NCBI RefSeq assembly: GCF_043290135.1 | Contig: NC_134710.1 | Span: 204,684,192-204,748,191 of the forward strand | DNA from: Rhipicephalus microplus | Taxonomy: Eukaryota; Arthropoda; Arachnida; Ixodida; Ixodidae | Length of the DNA stretch: 64,000 bases | Direction of reading: 5' to 3' | Shown: one piece after another, positions 33,850 to 45,804 of the stretch | Position numbering within the stretch: the first letter of the stretch is position 1 | Layout: the number at the start of each line of letters is the position of its first letter | Position numbers and translations under genes: made by a program | The notes under the pieces: model-generated | What the model was told of the DNA's origin: nothing | The model's database searches: none | Seen by the model: only the letters and a program-made list of their open reading frames with translations

Positions 33850-34700
33850 AGGTGTGTTCAAAAAGTACACAGCATTTTTTCCCCACGTGAACCATTGAAG
33901 CTCGGGAGCCTTCCTTCGGTGCAGATATAGAGGCGGAAATTCATGCACATACGTTAATTTTTTGTTATTACAGCGTCACTTTCTGGCAGTCAATCTTCGA
34001 GTGAGGATATATGGAGAAAACTTGTGATATCACAGTAAGTTGTAAAATGACAAGACAACATCCGCACCGATATTGCATTACATTTGCCAAAGGCTTGATG
34101 TCACCCAAGAAAAAAGCGATCGGCAGTACTGAATGGTGTTTTGGTAACGATGCCATGAACACCTTTTTGGTGAATAAGAGTCACAACAGCTTCAAATATA
34201 ATCACACACTAGTGGAGAGCAAAGTGCCGTCAGGCTAACTCTCAACATGCCGAAGCGTTATTTAACAAGGGTCACCTCACCATCCGAGAATTCGTGAACG
34301 AGATAAAAGCAAGCATGGGGCAATCGCATTCAATGTTGGCTAGAATTTTGAGCACGAAGAGAGCGTACTGGAAATTCGTGCTATTACGGCTAAAATGGAA
34401 CAGAACAAACTCGTTCTATAAAACATTCCCGTGAATGTCAGGGTCGTTACTCCGTGTTCATGGCTCCCCGTTGCTTTCGGCGGTTTTCCAAGCTGCAAAT
34501 GTTGCCGAAGGTGACAAGATTTAGGTTAAGAGAAGGCATCATGTGGAATGCAGTGTGGTAACCGGGTTTATTATCATCCCTGAGATGCGTTCAAGAAGTG
34601 TTTCCAACACTGGCGAGTGTGCTTGGAGAAGTTTGTACCTTACCGAGAAAGCTTTTCACCTCATGCGCCATCCAAAGCACACTGCGAACGGCCCTTTGGT
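33850..34700 (+). pseudogene. Mariner-type transposase relic with internal deletion
   Basis: At the left, GGTGTGTTCAAAAAGTAC (33851-33868) resembles a mariner-type terminal repeat. Downstream, translated pieces recall the helix-turn-helix part of mariner transposases: EWCFGNDAMNT, then TLVESKVPSG for the TLVEDEPRSG-type motif, and HLTIREFVNEI (about 34270-34310). Further on, AFKKCFQHWRVCLEKFV (about 34580-34630) resembles the C-terminus. The catalytic core between them is mostly gone, and stops occur throughout. No right terminal repeat was found. Confidence 0.6.
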
Positions 34701-35642
34701 GACGCAGAAAAAATATTCGGCTTTTCGCTGTGTGCTGGGCTCTGTCTTGAATGTCCGCTCTTTCGTTAGAGGCCGCCCACGTCGTACAGAGATCGCCGAC
34801 TGCTAAGTGTATTTCCTTTCTTGATACTTCAGAAGGCTACCTGCATTGTAGAAGGTTAGGAAACGTTAACAATTAACATATATTTTATGTATACCCACAG
34901 CCAGCATGGTCAGGATAGTTCTACTGAGTCAGTATAGTCAAACTCTCTTGGTTGGATGGCGTTAATATATAGGTTACATAAAAGTGCGAACTGCCACCTA
35001 GCGAATTTAAAATTGTTGATCTGCTGCATTAGAACCGAAGTGAAACCAGTTTTATGGCTTATTTGCAAAAGTTAGCGTTGTGACAATAAAATCGAGTTGA
35101 ACGATAATTCACACTTCACTCCTACTATAGTGGTGCGCCTGTGTGTACCTGTGTACACAACGTGTTTGCCGGCAAAACGAAATTGACAAGTTCACCAATA
35201 AGCGGGTTACCACGTACAACTGGCGTAGATTATATATGTAAGTTGGATACACATTGAAACTTGTTATACTCATCTGAATAAACTCCAGCAATGTTGTGCG
35301 TTAGGGTATTGTTCATACCTTTATGGTTAAAAAGAGATAGTGGTTTGCCACTCGTCCACCACGTTCTCTCTTTCGATCGTGCAGTGCTGCTTAATTGGTT
35401 GAGTGGGCCTGTCAGTGGTGATGACAAGACGACGCGCACCATACAGTTCCTGAAGCTCTGATAACGTGATCCGCTATTCGTGTTTCACTTTACAAGGATA
35501 GTTCAACTTGGTAAGCATGGAGCAAGAAAAATCGGTGAAGAGGTCCAGGAAGAGGAGACAGAGCTATTTTACAATATTCGCGAGGCATTTTTGGCTGGTT
35601 ATTGCTATTCTTTCCCACAGTTTACCAACATAGATTATTTTA

Positions 35643-35693
35643 GGAGGCGTCACTCATAATCATATGCTACTTTAGGGACGTTACACCCCAACG
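35643..35693 (+). mobile_element. Ruka 3' fragment
   Basis: About 50 bp matching the terminal block: GGCGTCACTCATAATCATATG, then GGGACGTTACACCCCAA. It is an old fragment. Confidence 0.65.
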
Positions 35694-36299
35694 TTTATCA
35701 TGATTTTTAAGCAAAAAGCCTAGATTTCGCACATAACGCGAAATCTGACCATCCAAGCACCGCAATAGAAGTGCTAACACGAGTGATGCGAAATTCATCG
35801 TCTGATGATGGCCCCTTATGACATCGTCATGACATCAGATCGTCAAAGCTTCCGGTGAGTGACGCTGACGCCGGTGTCGAAATCCCGCGGAGAGTGCCCT
35901 TATACTTGGTATCGCAATAAAAACCGCCGACGCCGGTGGCGTTGGTGGGTTCATCTTGCTCTGCCAGAAGGGGAAAAACTCGGTGACGTCAACGACAACC
36001 TTGGTCACCTCTTCCACAAAATAGGGACGTGAATTAGGCAGAGAACGGGTTAGACTCCCGTTGCTTAGAAAATTCAGTTACGTGCACTTCTGCATGACAA
36101 GTGAGTAGGGCTTGGTCGCCATTTTTTTAAATTTCGTTGACTAGCGCTCCTATCGGTCTGCGGTGACTGATTCGGTGACCACCGCAAAAAACGGTCCGAG
36201 AGTGATTGGCGTAGAGAGGGCCCTTTTGGCGGATCTCGCCGCCACCGAATCTAATTCGGCTCACTTTCGGCGGCCGGAATGCTCATTGTGAACGTGCCC

Positions 36300-36520
36300 T
36301 TAGAGTGGGCTTAACGATGTCTTGTCGCACCATCTCATAACTGATGACGAAAACGCGCCGAAGATGTGAAGGTCTGAGGACCGCCAAATGGTATGGGCTG
36401 TGTATTAATGGCTTGTCATTAGCGCTCTTAACTACATGCGCATCGTGGCATAGCGGTAAGCGCCGCGCAGTATGATTCAATAGGTATAGTTCGAAGCCTC
36501 GTGGCAGAGCCTTTGCATGT
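36300..36520 (+). mobile_element. T2 fragment with tRNA-like centre
   Basis: It matches the centre of T2: CACCATCTCATAACTGATGACG, GAGGACCGCCAAATGGT and GTGGCATAGCGGTAAGCGC (A-box), with a B-box-like GTATAGTTCGAAGCC. The TATA stretch reads TGTATTAAT. Confidence 0.6.
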
Positions 36521-37404
36521 CGTTTTGAAAGATGATAGTCTTTCTTGGGATAATTCAATGAAAAACTTTTGGTCTGTCTGGCTGTCATTCGACTTCTCTC
36601 TGTGTCAAACGAAATTATTCAGCTATTATAGGCTAAAGTTCAACTATTTACTCAAAGTTTCCCGATCTTGATGTGCTTTTTACCTTCATACTTGTGCGTA
36701 TTGTCAATTAAAAAATATTGCTCATAAATGAGGCACATTATCAACTCGCCAATATTGTGTGGTGGGTTTCTTTATACTCGAAAAGGCTTACATAAGTAAA
36801 TTTGGGACCGTTGCGTTCATTACGCTGCGCTGACACTGCGGCGCTATATGCCTGAAAAAAAAAGAGTATCGCTTTGCTAAGAAAATACACACGTGGCCTT
36901 ACATTCAAAAAATTATGGCCTGCGAGATGACGCGTGAACGCCGCGCTGTGGCTATTTGTGGCGAAATCGGGCTACAGTGGGCAACACCATCCCTGCGCAA
37001 GTGTTGACAGGCGATCGGCGACGCGCATACGAATACACGCAGCGGCACTTCGTTGCGAGCGGTCTGAGCGGATTGTCTTCGAATAAAATGCGTTGACCAC
37101 AGTTAACTGGTAATATCTACGCTCCTCTCTTCCGAATCAGCGCACAAAGTCTATGCACCCCACGAGTAAAGCACATTATGCATTTCAAATGAATGCTCAC
37201 CCTGGGCGACTGTCTTCGCGCTTTCGCAATAAATCGCGCCTTTGTTGTGGTCCTTGTACGTAGTTATCTTGCGTTGCGCCAGCTACGCACTACTGTAGCG
37301 TGACTGAAACACTTATTTACTTGTTTTTATCTGCATACAACGAAGAATATAGCGAAAGATTATAGAAAGTCTGCATATCTGTGCGATTAGTTCAGTAGCG
37401 TCGT

Positions 37405-37690
37405 TAACGCCCTATGCATTTACTACAGCGAAAGCTGTTATGAGGTCACAAGTCGGGTTTCGCGCAGCGCCGCAGTTGTCCACCACCGCCGCCACCGCTG
37501 GTGTCCGTTAACCAAATCGCGCAAAATTAGAAAAAAAGAACTAGCAATAAGCACACAGTGGGGCTCGAACCCGGGTCCGCTGGGTGCCTGCCCAGTATTG
37601 TACAACTAAGCCACGCCGGTTTCTTTCTCCAGTGTTTAATACAGATGTGGCTTGCGTATATACATAGCATACGACATACATAGGGTCGAC
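37405..37690 (-). mobile_element. T3 tRNA-related repeat
   Basis: On the minus strand, GGCGTGGCTTAGTTGTACAA (A-box region) and CCCGGGTTCGAGCCCC (B-box region) form a tRNA-like head. It is followed by a GGTGGCGGCGGTGG stretch and an end with AACAGCTTTCGCTGT. A second copy is at 58735-59120. The head lacks a credible complete cloverleaf, so this is not scored as a tRNA gene. Confidence 0.6.
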
Positions 37691-38960
37691 TCGACAAATT
37701 TACATTGAACGTTACAAGTAAATCTCATATAACACAATGTCTAAAGAGGTATTTGAGTAGCTCACTTCATGAACTCAGCATACCAGTCCAGCTAAAATTG
37801 CAGTTGGTCATGAAAATTTCTTAGCCGCACAGCCATTTTCGCACAGTGGAATCGCGAAGACACCATTGGTTGCGCACGCTTATCCAACATGTGAGTTTTC
37901 CCTGAAATATGCGTGCCCATTCACAAGAGCATGTGAACTGGCACGTTATTGCATTTGAGTGGTACGAGATAACGCATGCTGTGAGAATTCATATCCAGTC
38001 ATTTTTTAAAGCACTCTGCAGAGCCTACCAAAAAACGATGGCATCCTTACAACTAAAAAACAATGTTTTATTGTTTCTGTAACTCCACAGAGGTGGCAGT
38101 TAATTGAGGATACAAACATGCCTTTGTTATTTAACCAAGTTTTTACAGGTATTGTTTCTGTATGCACTTTGTAAACGAATGTCTTGGTTATTAGTAAAAT
38201 AGGCATTTTTTTACATGTAATAGCACGTCATGACCATAAAATGCAATATAAAGTGAGCGGTAAAGTGCGGCCGAAAATAGCACACCCAATGCAGCATAAT
38301 AGAGGTCTTATCTTGAGCTAGAAAATGAGTATTGATTGGAGAATCTGGCTTTCAGAAAACGCACTGATTAGTATACTTCACGCATCCACCCTTGCAGATA
38401 AAGAGGTGATACAAAATTAGTAGATACCATTAAATTTGGTAAAACATTTTCGAAATTCACTTGTAATAATGTTCAAAGCAGCGAATGCGCACAGTCACGA
38501 AAACAGAAAAAGCGCCACACCAGTTGTCTTATAAATTGGCGCACCAACCCAAGACCTCCTGCGCAGAGGTCCAAAAACATTGTTTCGGCTCATCGGTTCA
38601 TAGGTTGATTAACAAATAAAGGTAGCGGATATGCAGTGAAATTTCTGAGTAGATACCCTCGAACAACTGATTATTTGCAGTAAATAGAGTATTTTTGTTG
38701 TTCGAAACAGGTTGCATGCTTTAGCTCTGCCAAAGCTAGAGAGGTTATGAGGAATAAAAGTCTGGGCATAGCGCTTTAGGATGGGCACAAGTTCTTTCCA
38801 ATATTGCGCACTTGATCGATATGCATGTAATGGATCACCTAGCTATTTCGACGAAACACAAGACCATTCTATACCCCGAAAATGGTTTGGTTTATATGTC
38901 CATGGGTGAAACAACAGTACCAAGTTCTCCGCAAAGCTTAATTGTGCTCCTTAATTTTTT

Positions 38961-39830
38961 TCAAATTCTCTTATTGTTGAATTGTTGACCCCACCATTTG
39001 TATACTAGAAAAATAAGTACAAAAAAAGCTAGGTTATCCACATACGCCCATGCCGTTACCTCATTCCCATAAGCAATGAAACTGCAGACGTAACCACATT
39101 GAAAAACACTCAAGTACAGTGGATCCAAGTAAATAGCAAAAAGCATTGGCGACAATAGACAGCCTTGTTTCACAGACGAGTGAGGAAACACGAGCGATGA
39201 AAGATAGCCATTACAATTAAATGGGTTGAACAGTCATTGTAGCATGGTTTCACACCTTTAAATATAATGGAGCCAACGTAGGCATGTTCTAGAAAACAAA
39301 ACAGAAAAGAATGGCGAACCCGATCAAAGGCTTTCGCTAAGTCTTCTTGCAGTATTGCTAGTTCTTGAAATGAGTGTGAACAATGCTCCCATACTGCACG
39401 AGTAATCTGTATGTTAGTCTGTATAGAACGACCTTTTAGACTGCAGGTCTGATGGGCACCTATAAGTATCGACATTGAATGTTGAAGTATCGACATTGAA
39501 TGGGCATCCCAATTATCGACATTGCAAATTTAAGTCTGATTAAAAGTACCTTGGCTGTAATGTTGTAATCAACGTTGCACAATGTAATTTGTCTGTAGCC
39601 ATCGACGTGACGAAGTTTTTCTCTATCTGAGCATTTTGAAATCAGAACAGTGCGGCTTTTAGTAAAAGAGCGAGGAAGCGTCTCCAGATTCAATCTCAGC
39701 GTGAAAATGTCGAGCAGTAGAGGTCACAGTATGACTTTAAAGGCTTTGTAAAACTGGCCGGATACTCCATCAGGTCCTGGCGTTTTTGACAATGGTAAGG
39801 GTTCGAAGGCAAGTTCTATTTCTGTTATAG
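38961..39830 (-). pseudogene. LINE-D reverse transcriptase relic
   Basis: Three minus-strand frames cover most of an L1/Tx1-type RT palm: RTVLISKCSDREKLRHVDGY (39693-39460), the primer-grip and D-containing part DLAKAFDRVRH (about 39350-39320) and the catalytic box, which reads YVDN (about 39040). A local triplication at 39466-39530 disrupts the stretch that should read SILVGAHQT. Not functional. Confidence 0.8.
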
Positions 39831-39843
39831 TGAATGGTCCACT

Positions 39844-40609
39844 CAGCGATGTAATGTCATTGCATTGCTGAGTAACTCAGGGGACGAATTGCAACTCATG
39901 ATTACGGAGTTAGACAAGGAGAGCAGAAAGGTGGGGTCTTAAAATTAATCTGCAGAAAACGAAAGTAACGTACAACAACCTCGGAAAGGAGCAGCGCTTC
40001 GAGATAGGTAATAGTGCACTTGAAGTTGTAAAAGACTATGTCTACTTAGGGCAAGTAATAACCGCAGAGCCGAACCGCGAGATTGAAGTAACTAGCAGAA
40101 TAAAAATGGGGTGGAGCACATTCGGCAAGCACTCTCAAATTATGACAGGTAGATTGCCACTATCCCTCAAGAGGAAGGTATATAACAGCTGTATCTTGCC
40201 GGTACTTAGCTACGGAGCAGAAACCTGGAGACTTACAAAGAGGGTTCAGCTTAAATTGAGGACGACGCAGTGAGCAATGGAAAGAAAAATGGTACGTGTA
40301 ACCTCAAAAGACAAGAAGAGAGCAGAGTGGATTAGGGGACAAACGGGGGTTAAGGATAGCGTAGTTGAAATCAAGAAGAGGAAATGGACATGGGCTGGGC
40401 ATGTAGCGCGTAGAAAGGATAACCGCTGGTCATTAGGGGTAATTAACTCGATTCCTAGAGAAGGGAAGCGGGTTAGGGGGAGGCAGAAGGTTAGATGGGC
40501 AGATGAGATTAAGAAGTTTGCGGGTATAAATTTGCAGCAGCAAGCACAGGACTGGGTTAACTGGCGGAACATGGGAGAGGCCTTTCTCCTGCAGTGGTCG
40601 TAGTCAGGC

Positions 40610-40636
<27 letters not shown>
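39844..40636 (+). mobile_element. RTE-clade LINE 3' fragment inside LINE-D
   Basis: A 5'-truncated insert begins at a broken YADD-like region (IALLSN becomes LLSNSGDELQLM) and reads LQKTKVTYNN, DYVYLGQVITAE, SYGAETWRLTK, KKRKWTWAGHVARRKDNRW and GRQKVRWADEI, up to the stop near 40605. It ends in a (GAT)n tail, a hallmark of arthropod RTE elements. One in-frame TGA lies at 40270. A 13-bp duplication flanks it: TGAATGGTCCACT (39831-39843) and TGAATAGTCCACT (40637-40649). Confidence 0.93.
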
Positions 40637-40640
<4 letters not shown>

Positions 40641-41300
40641 TAGTCCACTAATAGATTCACGTTCCTTGTCAGTTAGAGGAAGAGGAGTCACAAATCACGA
40701 AAACTGCGTCACCAGATCTTCATTTTTGTTTTCAGAAGATGCGCTAAACAATTCTTTCCAACAAGTTTCAAATTCTGACATAATTTCACTGTAATTATTG
40801 ACCAATAATCCTCCCGAGTAAAGGTCTGGTATTAACTTGGTTTTAGCGTTGCAATATTCATCGAATAAGGCTTGACGTGTGAGCTCCTCCGAATTCAAAA
40901 TACGAGTATTACGGAATCGAACACATGCGCCTCGGTAGTGCAAAACGTCATACATCTGAAGTGCGTTTTTGGCATGAGAAATTTTGACTGTTTAGTGACC
41001 AGGAGCCTCACGCTCAAATTCACATAGGTTTTGAAGATTTTGGTTTAGCGTATATTGTTCTAATTTCAAGCAAAAGCCCCTCACACATGCAATTTCTATA
41101 GCTGTTTCCCGAACGTCTTGTTTGAATAATTCCCAAGAGGCGAACAAAGGCATGTCAGCTGACAAACAGTTCCTCAGTGCTACGCGAACGCGTTCAGTAA
41201 ACTCCTGGTCACTCATAATTGAGGAGTGGAGTTTTCAAAGTGCCCACTGTGGTCTGAAGTTAGATCTAATATTGCTACCTATCTGTCCCACAACAATTCA

Positions 41301-42430
41301 GTAAGCTGAAAAGAAAGTAGGCTCCGTTGTGCAACGCCCGTCGGGGAAAATAAGTGGGGCTGAAACGTAAATGGGATCAAGGCGCGTATGTGTCCTGCCT
41401 TGTGCATGCGTATACGAGGGCAGGTTATTGAGTGATCCTATATCAACTACAGTCTCATATTTTCAACTATAAACGAAAAACCAGAAAAAGTATAAAATCA
41501 TAGTAGAGGAGCTCAGCCGAAAGATTTCACCAATGAATTACATGCGTGACAGTGCCACAATAAATGTATGGTTAATGCGAGAAGCCCGTTTTTTAGACAA
41601 AATATGGCCTCTACCTTCCATGAGTCACTAAAAATGGCCCAGAAACGCTCAAGCTATTGTAACAGATAATATTTTCAGTAAAGTTTTACAACATATATGT
41701 TAGGCATGCCATCGGAATTAATTTTGGATGTCTGGGCTCCTTAGAGCGTTAATAAATTCAAGCACACGGTTGCGCATGGTAACTCTTTTTTAAGTACAAT
41801 GTAAGTCCCGAAAACTCTGGGGTTTATCTGAAATTATTTTTCTATGCAGTACTACCACGGCCAGACAAACACAACTAACGCTCCTCGAATGATCAATGAA
41901 CTATAGTGCCGTAGTTGTACGCCTACCAACAGCGCGCAAGTGCGTAGCCTAGAGTCTCGTTTTTGTTCACAACCTAGTCGCTATAAAACGCTGAATTGAC
42001 ACACCATTTAATAGTCCTCGTGTTGAGAGGATGTAAAGAAAAATTTACTATGTGCTTGAAACAGAAACAGGCAACCACGCTCAAATTGTTTTGTTGAATC
42101 GAGGGTACGATTACAATAAACAGCACTCTGGTAAGTTTCACTCGCTGAACCTATTATAATGTATAAGCAGCCAAGCGAGACGACTTCGTACGTCATTACA
42201 GTTACACTTGCGCTGGCATGACCAGACAAACCACACTTTGAGAACATGCACGACGTACGCACACACACAGAAGCATGACGTGACTAGCAGACGACGCATG
42301 GAGCGATCCGCACTTGCGCGCTTGAACCAGATGCCGCTACGCGGCGACTCTGCTCGATCTCGCGGCGAATATCAGAGGCCATCCTTTTGTTTTTCAAGAT
42401 TACTGCCGGATGGCGCTCATGTCTGATTTA
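41301..42430. other. Unassigned DNA
   Basis: No recognisable frame or repeat. It may include the 5' part of LINE-D beyond recognition. Confidence 0.4.
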
Positions 42431-42436
42431 CTGCCT

Positions 42437-42502
42437 CCAGTTTTGTCGCGCAGAATGACCAGTTTTGTCGCGCAGAATAACCAGTTTTGTCGTGCCGAAT
42501 AT
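42437..42502. repeat. Three tandem 22-bp units
   Basis: CCAGTTTTGTCGCGCAGAAT plus two bases is repeated three times, the third copy with two changes. It is short and recent-looking. Confidence 0.92.
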
Positions 42503-42589
42503 CAAATAAACGTTTTATTCACCCTCTCCAGTCGGAATACTATCGTCTTTTGACGACATTTGCTGTGAAACATGTAGGTGCGGCGCCAG

Positions 42590-42705
42590 GTTTTTGTTCT
42601 TTGCAATCTGTTGAAATATATTTTACAAAGTCGTATCCGCGACGGAATTAGGTCAGCAGACCTGTGGTGGACCTCGGCGTAAAACCGTTTCGTGTTTTAA
42701 AAATA
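42590..42705 (+). mobile_element. T2 terminal fragment
   Basis: It matches the right end of T2: the GTATCCGCGACGGAAT block, the GTGGACCTCGGCGTAAAAC block and GTGTTTTAAAAA. A minus-strand copy begins 200 bp downstream. Confidence 0.6.
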
Positions 42706-42902
42706 CCTAACAACGTGCCAATAATCCATACCACTGGCTTGCATCCTCTTTATCCTCGTGCTCTTAACCTTGGTTTTTCTCTATACATATTGCGATCGTA
42801 CAACGCGCTTACACAGCAGTTGCTAAAACGTCAGATCTAATCAAAGATTGTGACGTCTCACAACCGCTTAAATTATTTGAATCGGATCACTCATTCTTTC
42901 AA

Positions 42903-43560
42903 CCATAAAGTGTTTTATGCCGGGGTCCACCATTGCTCCGCTGCCGTAATTTCATCTCTTTCCGACATGTGTGGGACTTAGTAAAATATGTTCAACAGAG
43001 TGCGAAGAAAAAACAAGCATGATAGGATCAGTCACGTGGCGTAAAACCAGTGGCCTCTTCATCTACAGCGCGCGGCGCTAACCACTTGCCAAGAAGTGCG
43101 CGTTGTCAAGCGGGCTAACAAGCCATTTATATGCACCATATACCGTTTGGCGGTCCTCAGAGTTTCTTAACTTGACCGCGTTGTTTTCATCAGTAGCCAA
43201 ATGGTGCGAAGGTCTCCCATTCCGCACACTCTGCAGGTCGTCGCGTCTGGCGTTTCGATTAGTGCCACTTCCACAAGGCGCGGTTTCTCCTGAGCGCGCG
43301 CTTATCAGACTCGTGATGCGGGAGAGCACAGACGTAACTTCGCTCGCTGTCGCGGTCCCGTCTGCGAAAGGTACACGCTGCTCACAAACTAAGTAAAATT
43401 GTCACAGTTCATCACGCTCGTTTTCTGTATAGGCTATATGTGCGTTCGTTTCTTGTGTTTTTCTCCTCGAATATTGTGCTTTAAGTGTGCAGCTGTGACA
43501 GTTGCTAGTCCGCGCACGTCTTATGTATGCTCATTTGGAAACTTCTTTTCGCTTGAGGCT
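42903..43560 (-). mobile_element. T2 composite repeat, near full length, minus strand
   Basis: On the minus strand it runs from the CTGTCACAGC-type left blocks (43500-43390) through GATGAAAACAACGCGG, GAGGACCGCCAAACGG, the TATA-like stretch and the tRNA-like centre to the ATAAAACACTTTATGG end. The frame at 43399-43992 on the plus strand crosses its edge and is not a gene. Confidence 0.68.
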
Positions 43561-44550
43561 TGCGCTGCAAGTTTCGATTTGGTTGTCTTTCTTCGCGTGA
43601 TTTTGCAATTTGTTGCACCATCATTGATTACTTCGACCCTTCTGGTGAAACAATGCACAAAAATGGTCACCTACCTCTGTGAAGAAACCTTTCCCTTTCG
43701 TTGTATACTGATTCCTAGAAGAAGGATCAACCACATTTTTTTTTTCATGCCCTTTGAACTTCGAACAAAAGAATCGAACCCTACGAGCATGCTTGGCAGC
43801 CGAACACATGCAGCGTGCTCTATACATACTTTGCGCTGTAACACAAACATGGAAGCCGAAGCCAAGGCGCTGAATCAAAACAGACTGGAAAGTCATTCTG
43901 AATGCGCTGCCGCTAGAGAAAAGTCTGCATTACATGCAGTTGTAGACACTGATAGCCACCCAGCAGACGACATGTGGAGTAATCGACACTGATCGTGCTC
44001 TGAACCGCATCTACACTTGATTTTGTGTGGTGTTTGGTTGAACATTCAGTACAAATTGTTTTACGAACTTGGGAACTAATGCTTCGAGAACTCGAGCAGG
44101 GGAGACTAGCCGACAGTGTTGAGCAGCCTTTACGTAGCAAGTGCGTGAGCGAAGAGACGAACCAAAGTGCTTTCTCTGGCGTCACACACGAAAAAAGGCC
44201 ACTCCAAGTTCTCGGGAGAATAGTTCGAAAGGCATTTGTGGGTGTGGATCCTGAAGTTAACATATCTACTTAGGCTTACCGCAGGTTCAATGGTTTTTAA
44301 ACAGATCTCGTACGCTCTGAAAACAATTGCACCTCTCAATTGGCCGTTTTGTTGTTGTTGTTTTTTGCCAAAAGAATAATGGTCATGTATCTTGCCTGCC
44401 CTTCATCGATATATAACGCCGTGCAGCCCAGTACTTTCAGGTCCTGAATAGCTTCTGCACTATCAGTGTGACAACAGTCGTGGTAGATTGACTTGTTCTT
44501 GGGCTAGTTGGTGCTTGCTACAATAGATAATGCAGCAAAAAAAAAATACA
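43561..44550. other. Unassigned DNA
   Basis: Overlapping frames on both strands (43621-44339) lack recognisable domains. Confidence 0.4.
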
Positions 44551-44554
44551 CTAC

Positions 44555-44895
44555 GTATACACAGAACCACACACCACAAGCGCTTTATCGGTTCTATTCC
44601 TCCGACATGGCAACACGTCAGACGGGTAAGCAAGATTTTACGTTCCGGACTGTAGCATCTAATGCCTCATTTAAACAACTAATACAAAGTGATGTTTTAT
44701 TTGAGAAGCTCAGTAGCTTGTCGTACAGAAGGTGAAATATCTCAGATGCGTCGTTCATGATAACACTGAGTGTACCCGCAGAAGCGTCTTGGATACCTTG
44801 CTGAGACAACTGAAGTACCCTCAAGAAGAAAACAGTGCGTGAAAAATACAGGTGGTTGATAAAAAAGCACGTAAGGCGTGTGGGTCTGTCTGTCC
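44555..44895 (-). repeat. 340-bp repeat, copy 1, with candidate terminal inverted repeats and an open frame
   Basis: The left edge ACCACACACCACAAGCGCTTT and the right edge (reverse complement ACCCACACGCCTTACGTGCTTT) are similar. The minus-strand frame inside (44902-44618) reads LQLSQQGIQDASAGTLSVIM and ASEIFHLLYDKLL, and ends by a GGAACGTAAAA that would suit a splice donor. The related copy lies 220 bp away. It may be a MITE or a duplicated exon. Confidence 0.5.
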
Positions 44896-45109
44896 ACCGC
44901 ACTTTTTTGCCCTACGTTATGAATTTGTGCAAACAGCAACTAGCATGAGAACAAGTTCCTCTGGAGAACATTTCTCGTAGGGGGCCCCCCTTTTCTGTTT
45001 TGTGTTCTTTCTTGTCTTCCGAATGCGGACTCGTTTGTTGCCAATATCGTGGCGGCTATGTGTCGCTCTAGATGCAAGACGTTTTGTATAAGAAAGGACT
45101 TGTATCTAC

Positions 45110-45452
45110 GAGAAGTTGTCTCCTTTTTTGGTGCCACCCCTCCATCCTGGCAAGGTGTCAAGCGGTTAAGTAAGGTTTTACGTTCCAAACTTTGGTGCCA
45201 GATACGTATTTTGAAGTATTTTGAACGACTGGCTAAAAAAGATCTGTTTTATGCTAGAACCTCTGTGGCTTGTAGTCAGGAAAAACTTAAGGATCTCAGA
45301 CGCCTCGTTGTGAATAACACTGAGTGTGTCTGGAAAAGCATCTTGGATATCTTGCTGAGACAACTGAAGAAACCTCATGAAGAGACCAGCTATACTAAAA
45401 ATACAGGTGGTTGGTAGAAAGCGCTTGTGGTGCGTGATTCTCTGTGCTCATC
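45110..45452 (-). repeat. 340-bp repeat, copy 2
   Basis: It matches copy 1 through the frame (LQLSQQDIQDAFPDTLSVIH, ASEILKFF), the GGAACGTAAAA site and the outer sequence. A small indel shifts the frame after EILKFF, so the two copies diverge there in protein. The outermost left edge of copy 1 and right edge of copy 2 form a good 27-bp inverted repeat ending in ACCACAAGCGCTTT. Confidence 0.5.
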
Positions 45453-45804
45453 GTTTTATTTTTAGAGGCGAATCTCTTTATAGTCAAACCTTGTGACTAT
45501 AGTCACGCGTAACGGAAAAAGAAGAGACAAGAAAGAAAAGAAGGTAAAATAAATGGATAACCAATGCTCCTCTCATTTCCTAGATGGTATTACCCTACCG
45601 CTACTCTCCGAAGTGCCGCTACTCTCAAAATGACTGCAGGATGCGCTTTGCCAACAAGCATCTCCCTCAGTCTCCTGGATAGTCGCCGAATACTTGGCGG
45701 ATTACTGGTGGGTCGATGTTTGATCTGTCGCGTGCCAAAAGCACGATATCATTATAAGGCACGTTGCAGCGTCGAACTCCCGGTTGAGTCTGAGGGACGT
45801 TCAT

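Larger units (their letters stand above)
34811..37400. other. Mostly unassigned DNA
   Basis: It contains the small Ruka fragment at 35643 and the T2 fragment at 36300, listed separately. The minus frame at 35230-35442 and the sequence at 35820-36010 (repeated GACGCCGGTG-like motifs) have no recognisable identity. Confidence 0.45.
37740..41300 (-). mobile_element. LINE-D: Tx1/L1-like non-LTR retrotransposon relic
   Basis: Minus strand, in order: end of the endonuclease (a LTSDH-like stretch near 41260), a long linker (41216-40692: LRNCLSADMPLFASWELFKQ, YDVLHYRGACVR), the start of the RT (SKTPGPDGVSGQFYKAFK, about 39790), then ILQEDLAKAFDRVRH, VKQGCLLSPMLFAIYL and AYVDN for AYADD (39500-38960). 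The C-terminus (38206-37760) has a zinc-binding-type C-x2-C-x7-H-x4-C remnant (CHLCGVTETIKHCF; the last position is lost). An RTE fragment interrupts it. It is degenerate and 5'-incomplete. Confidence 0.82.

Noticed and set aside
37560..37630. Possible tRNA gene on the minus strand (and at 58925-58990)
   Set aside because: The B-box is good, but I cannot fold a full cloverleaf with a paired acceptor stem, and both lie in a shared dispersed repeat.
40277..40603. 108-codon plus-strand frame as a host gene
   Set aside because: It is the C-terminal part of the RTE reverse transcriptase after an in-frame stop.
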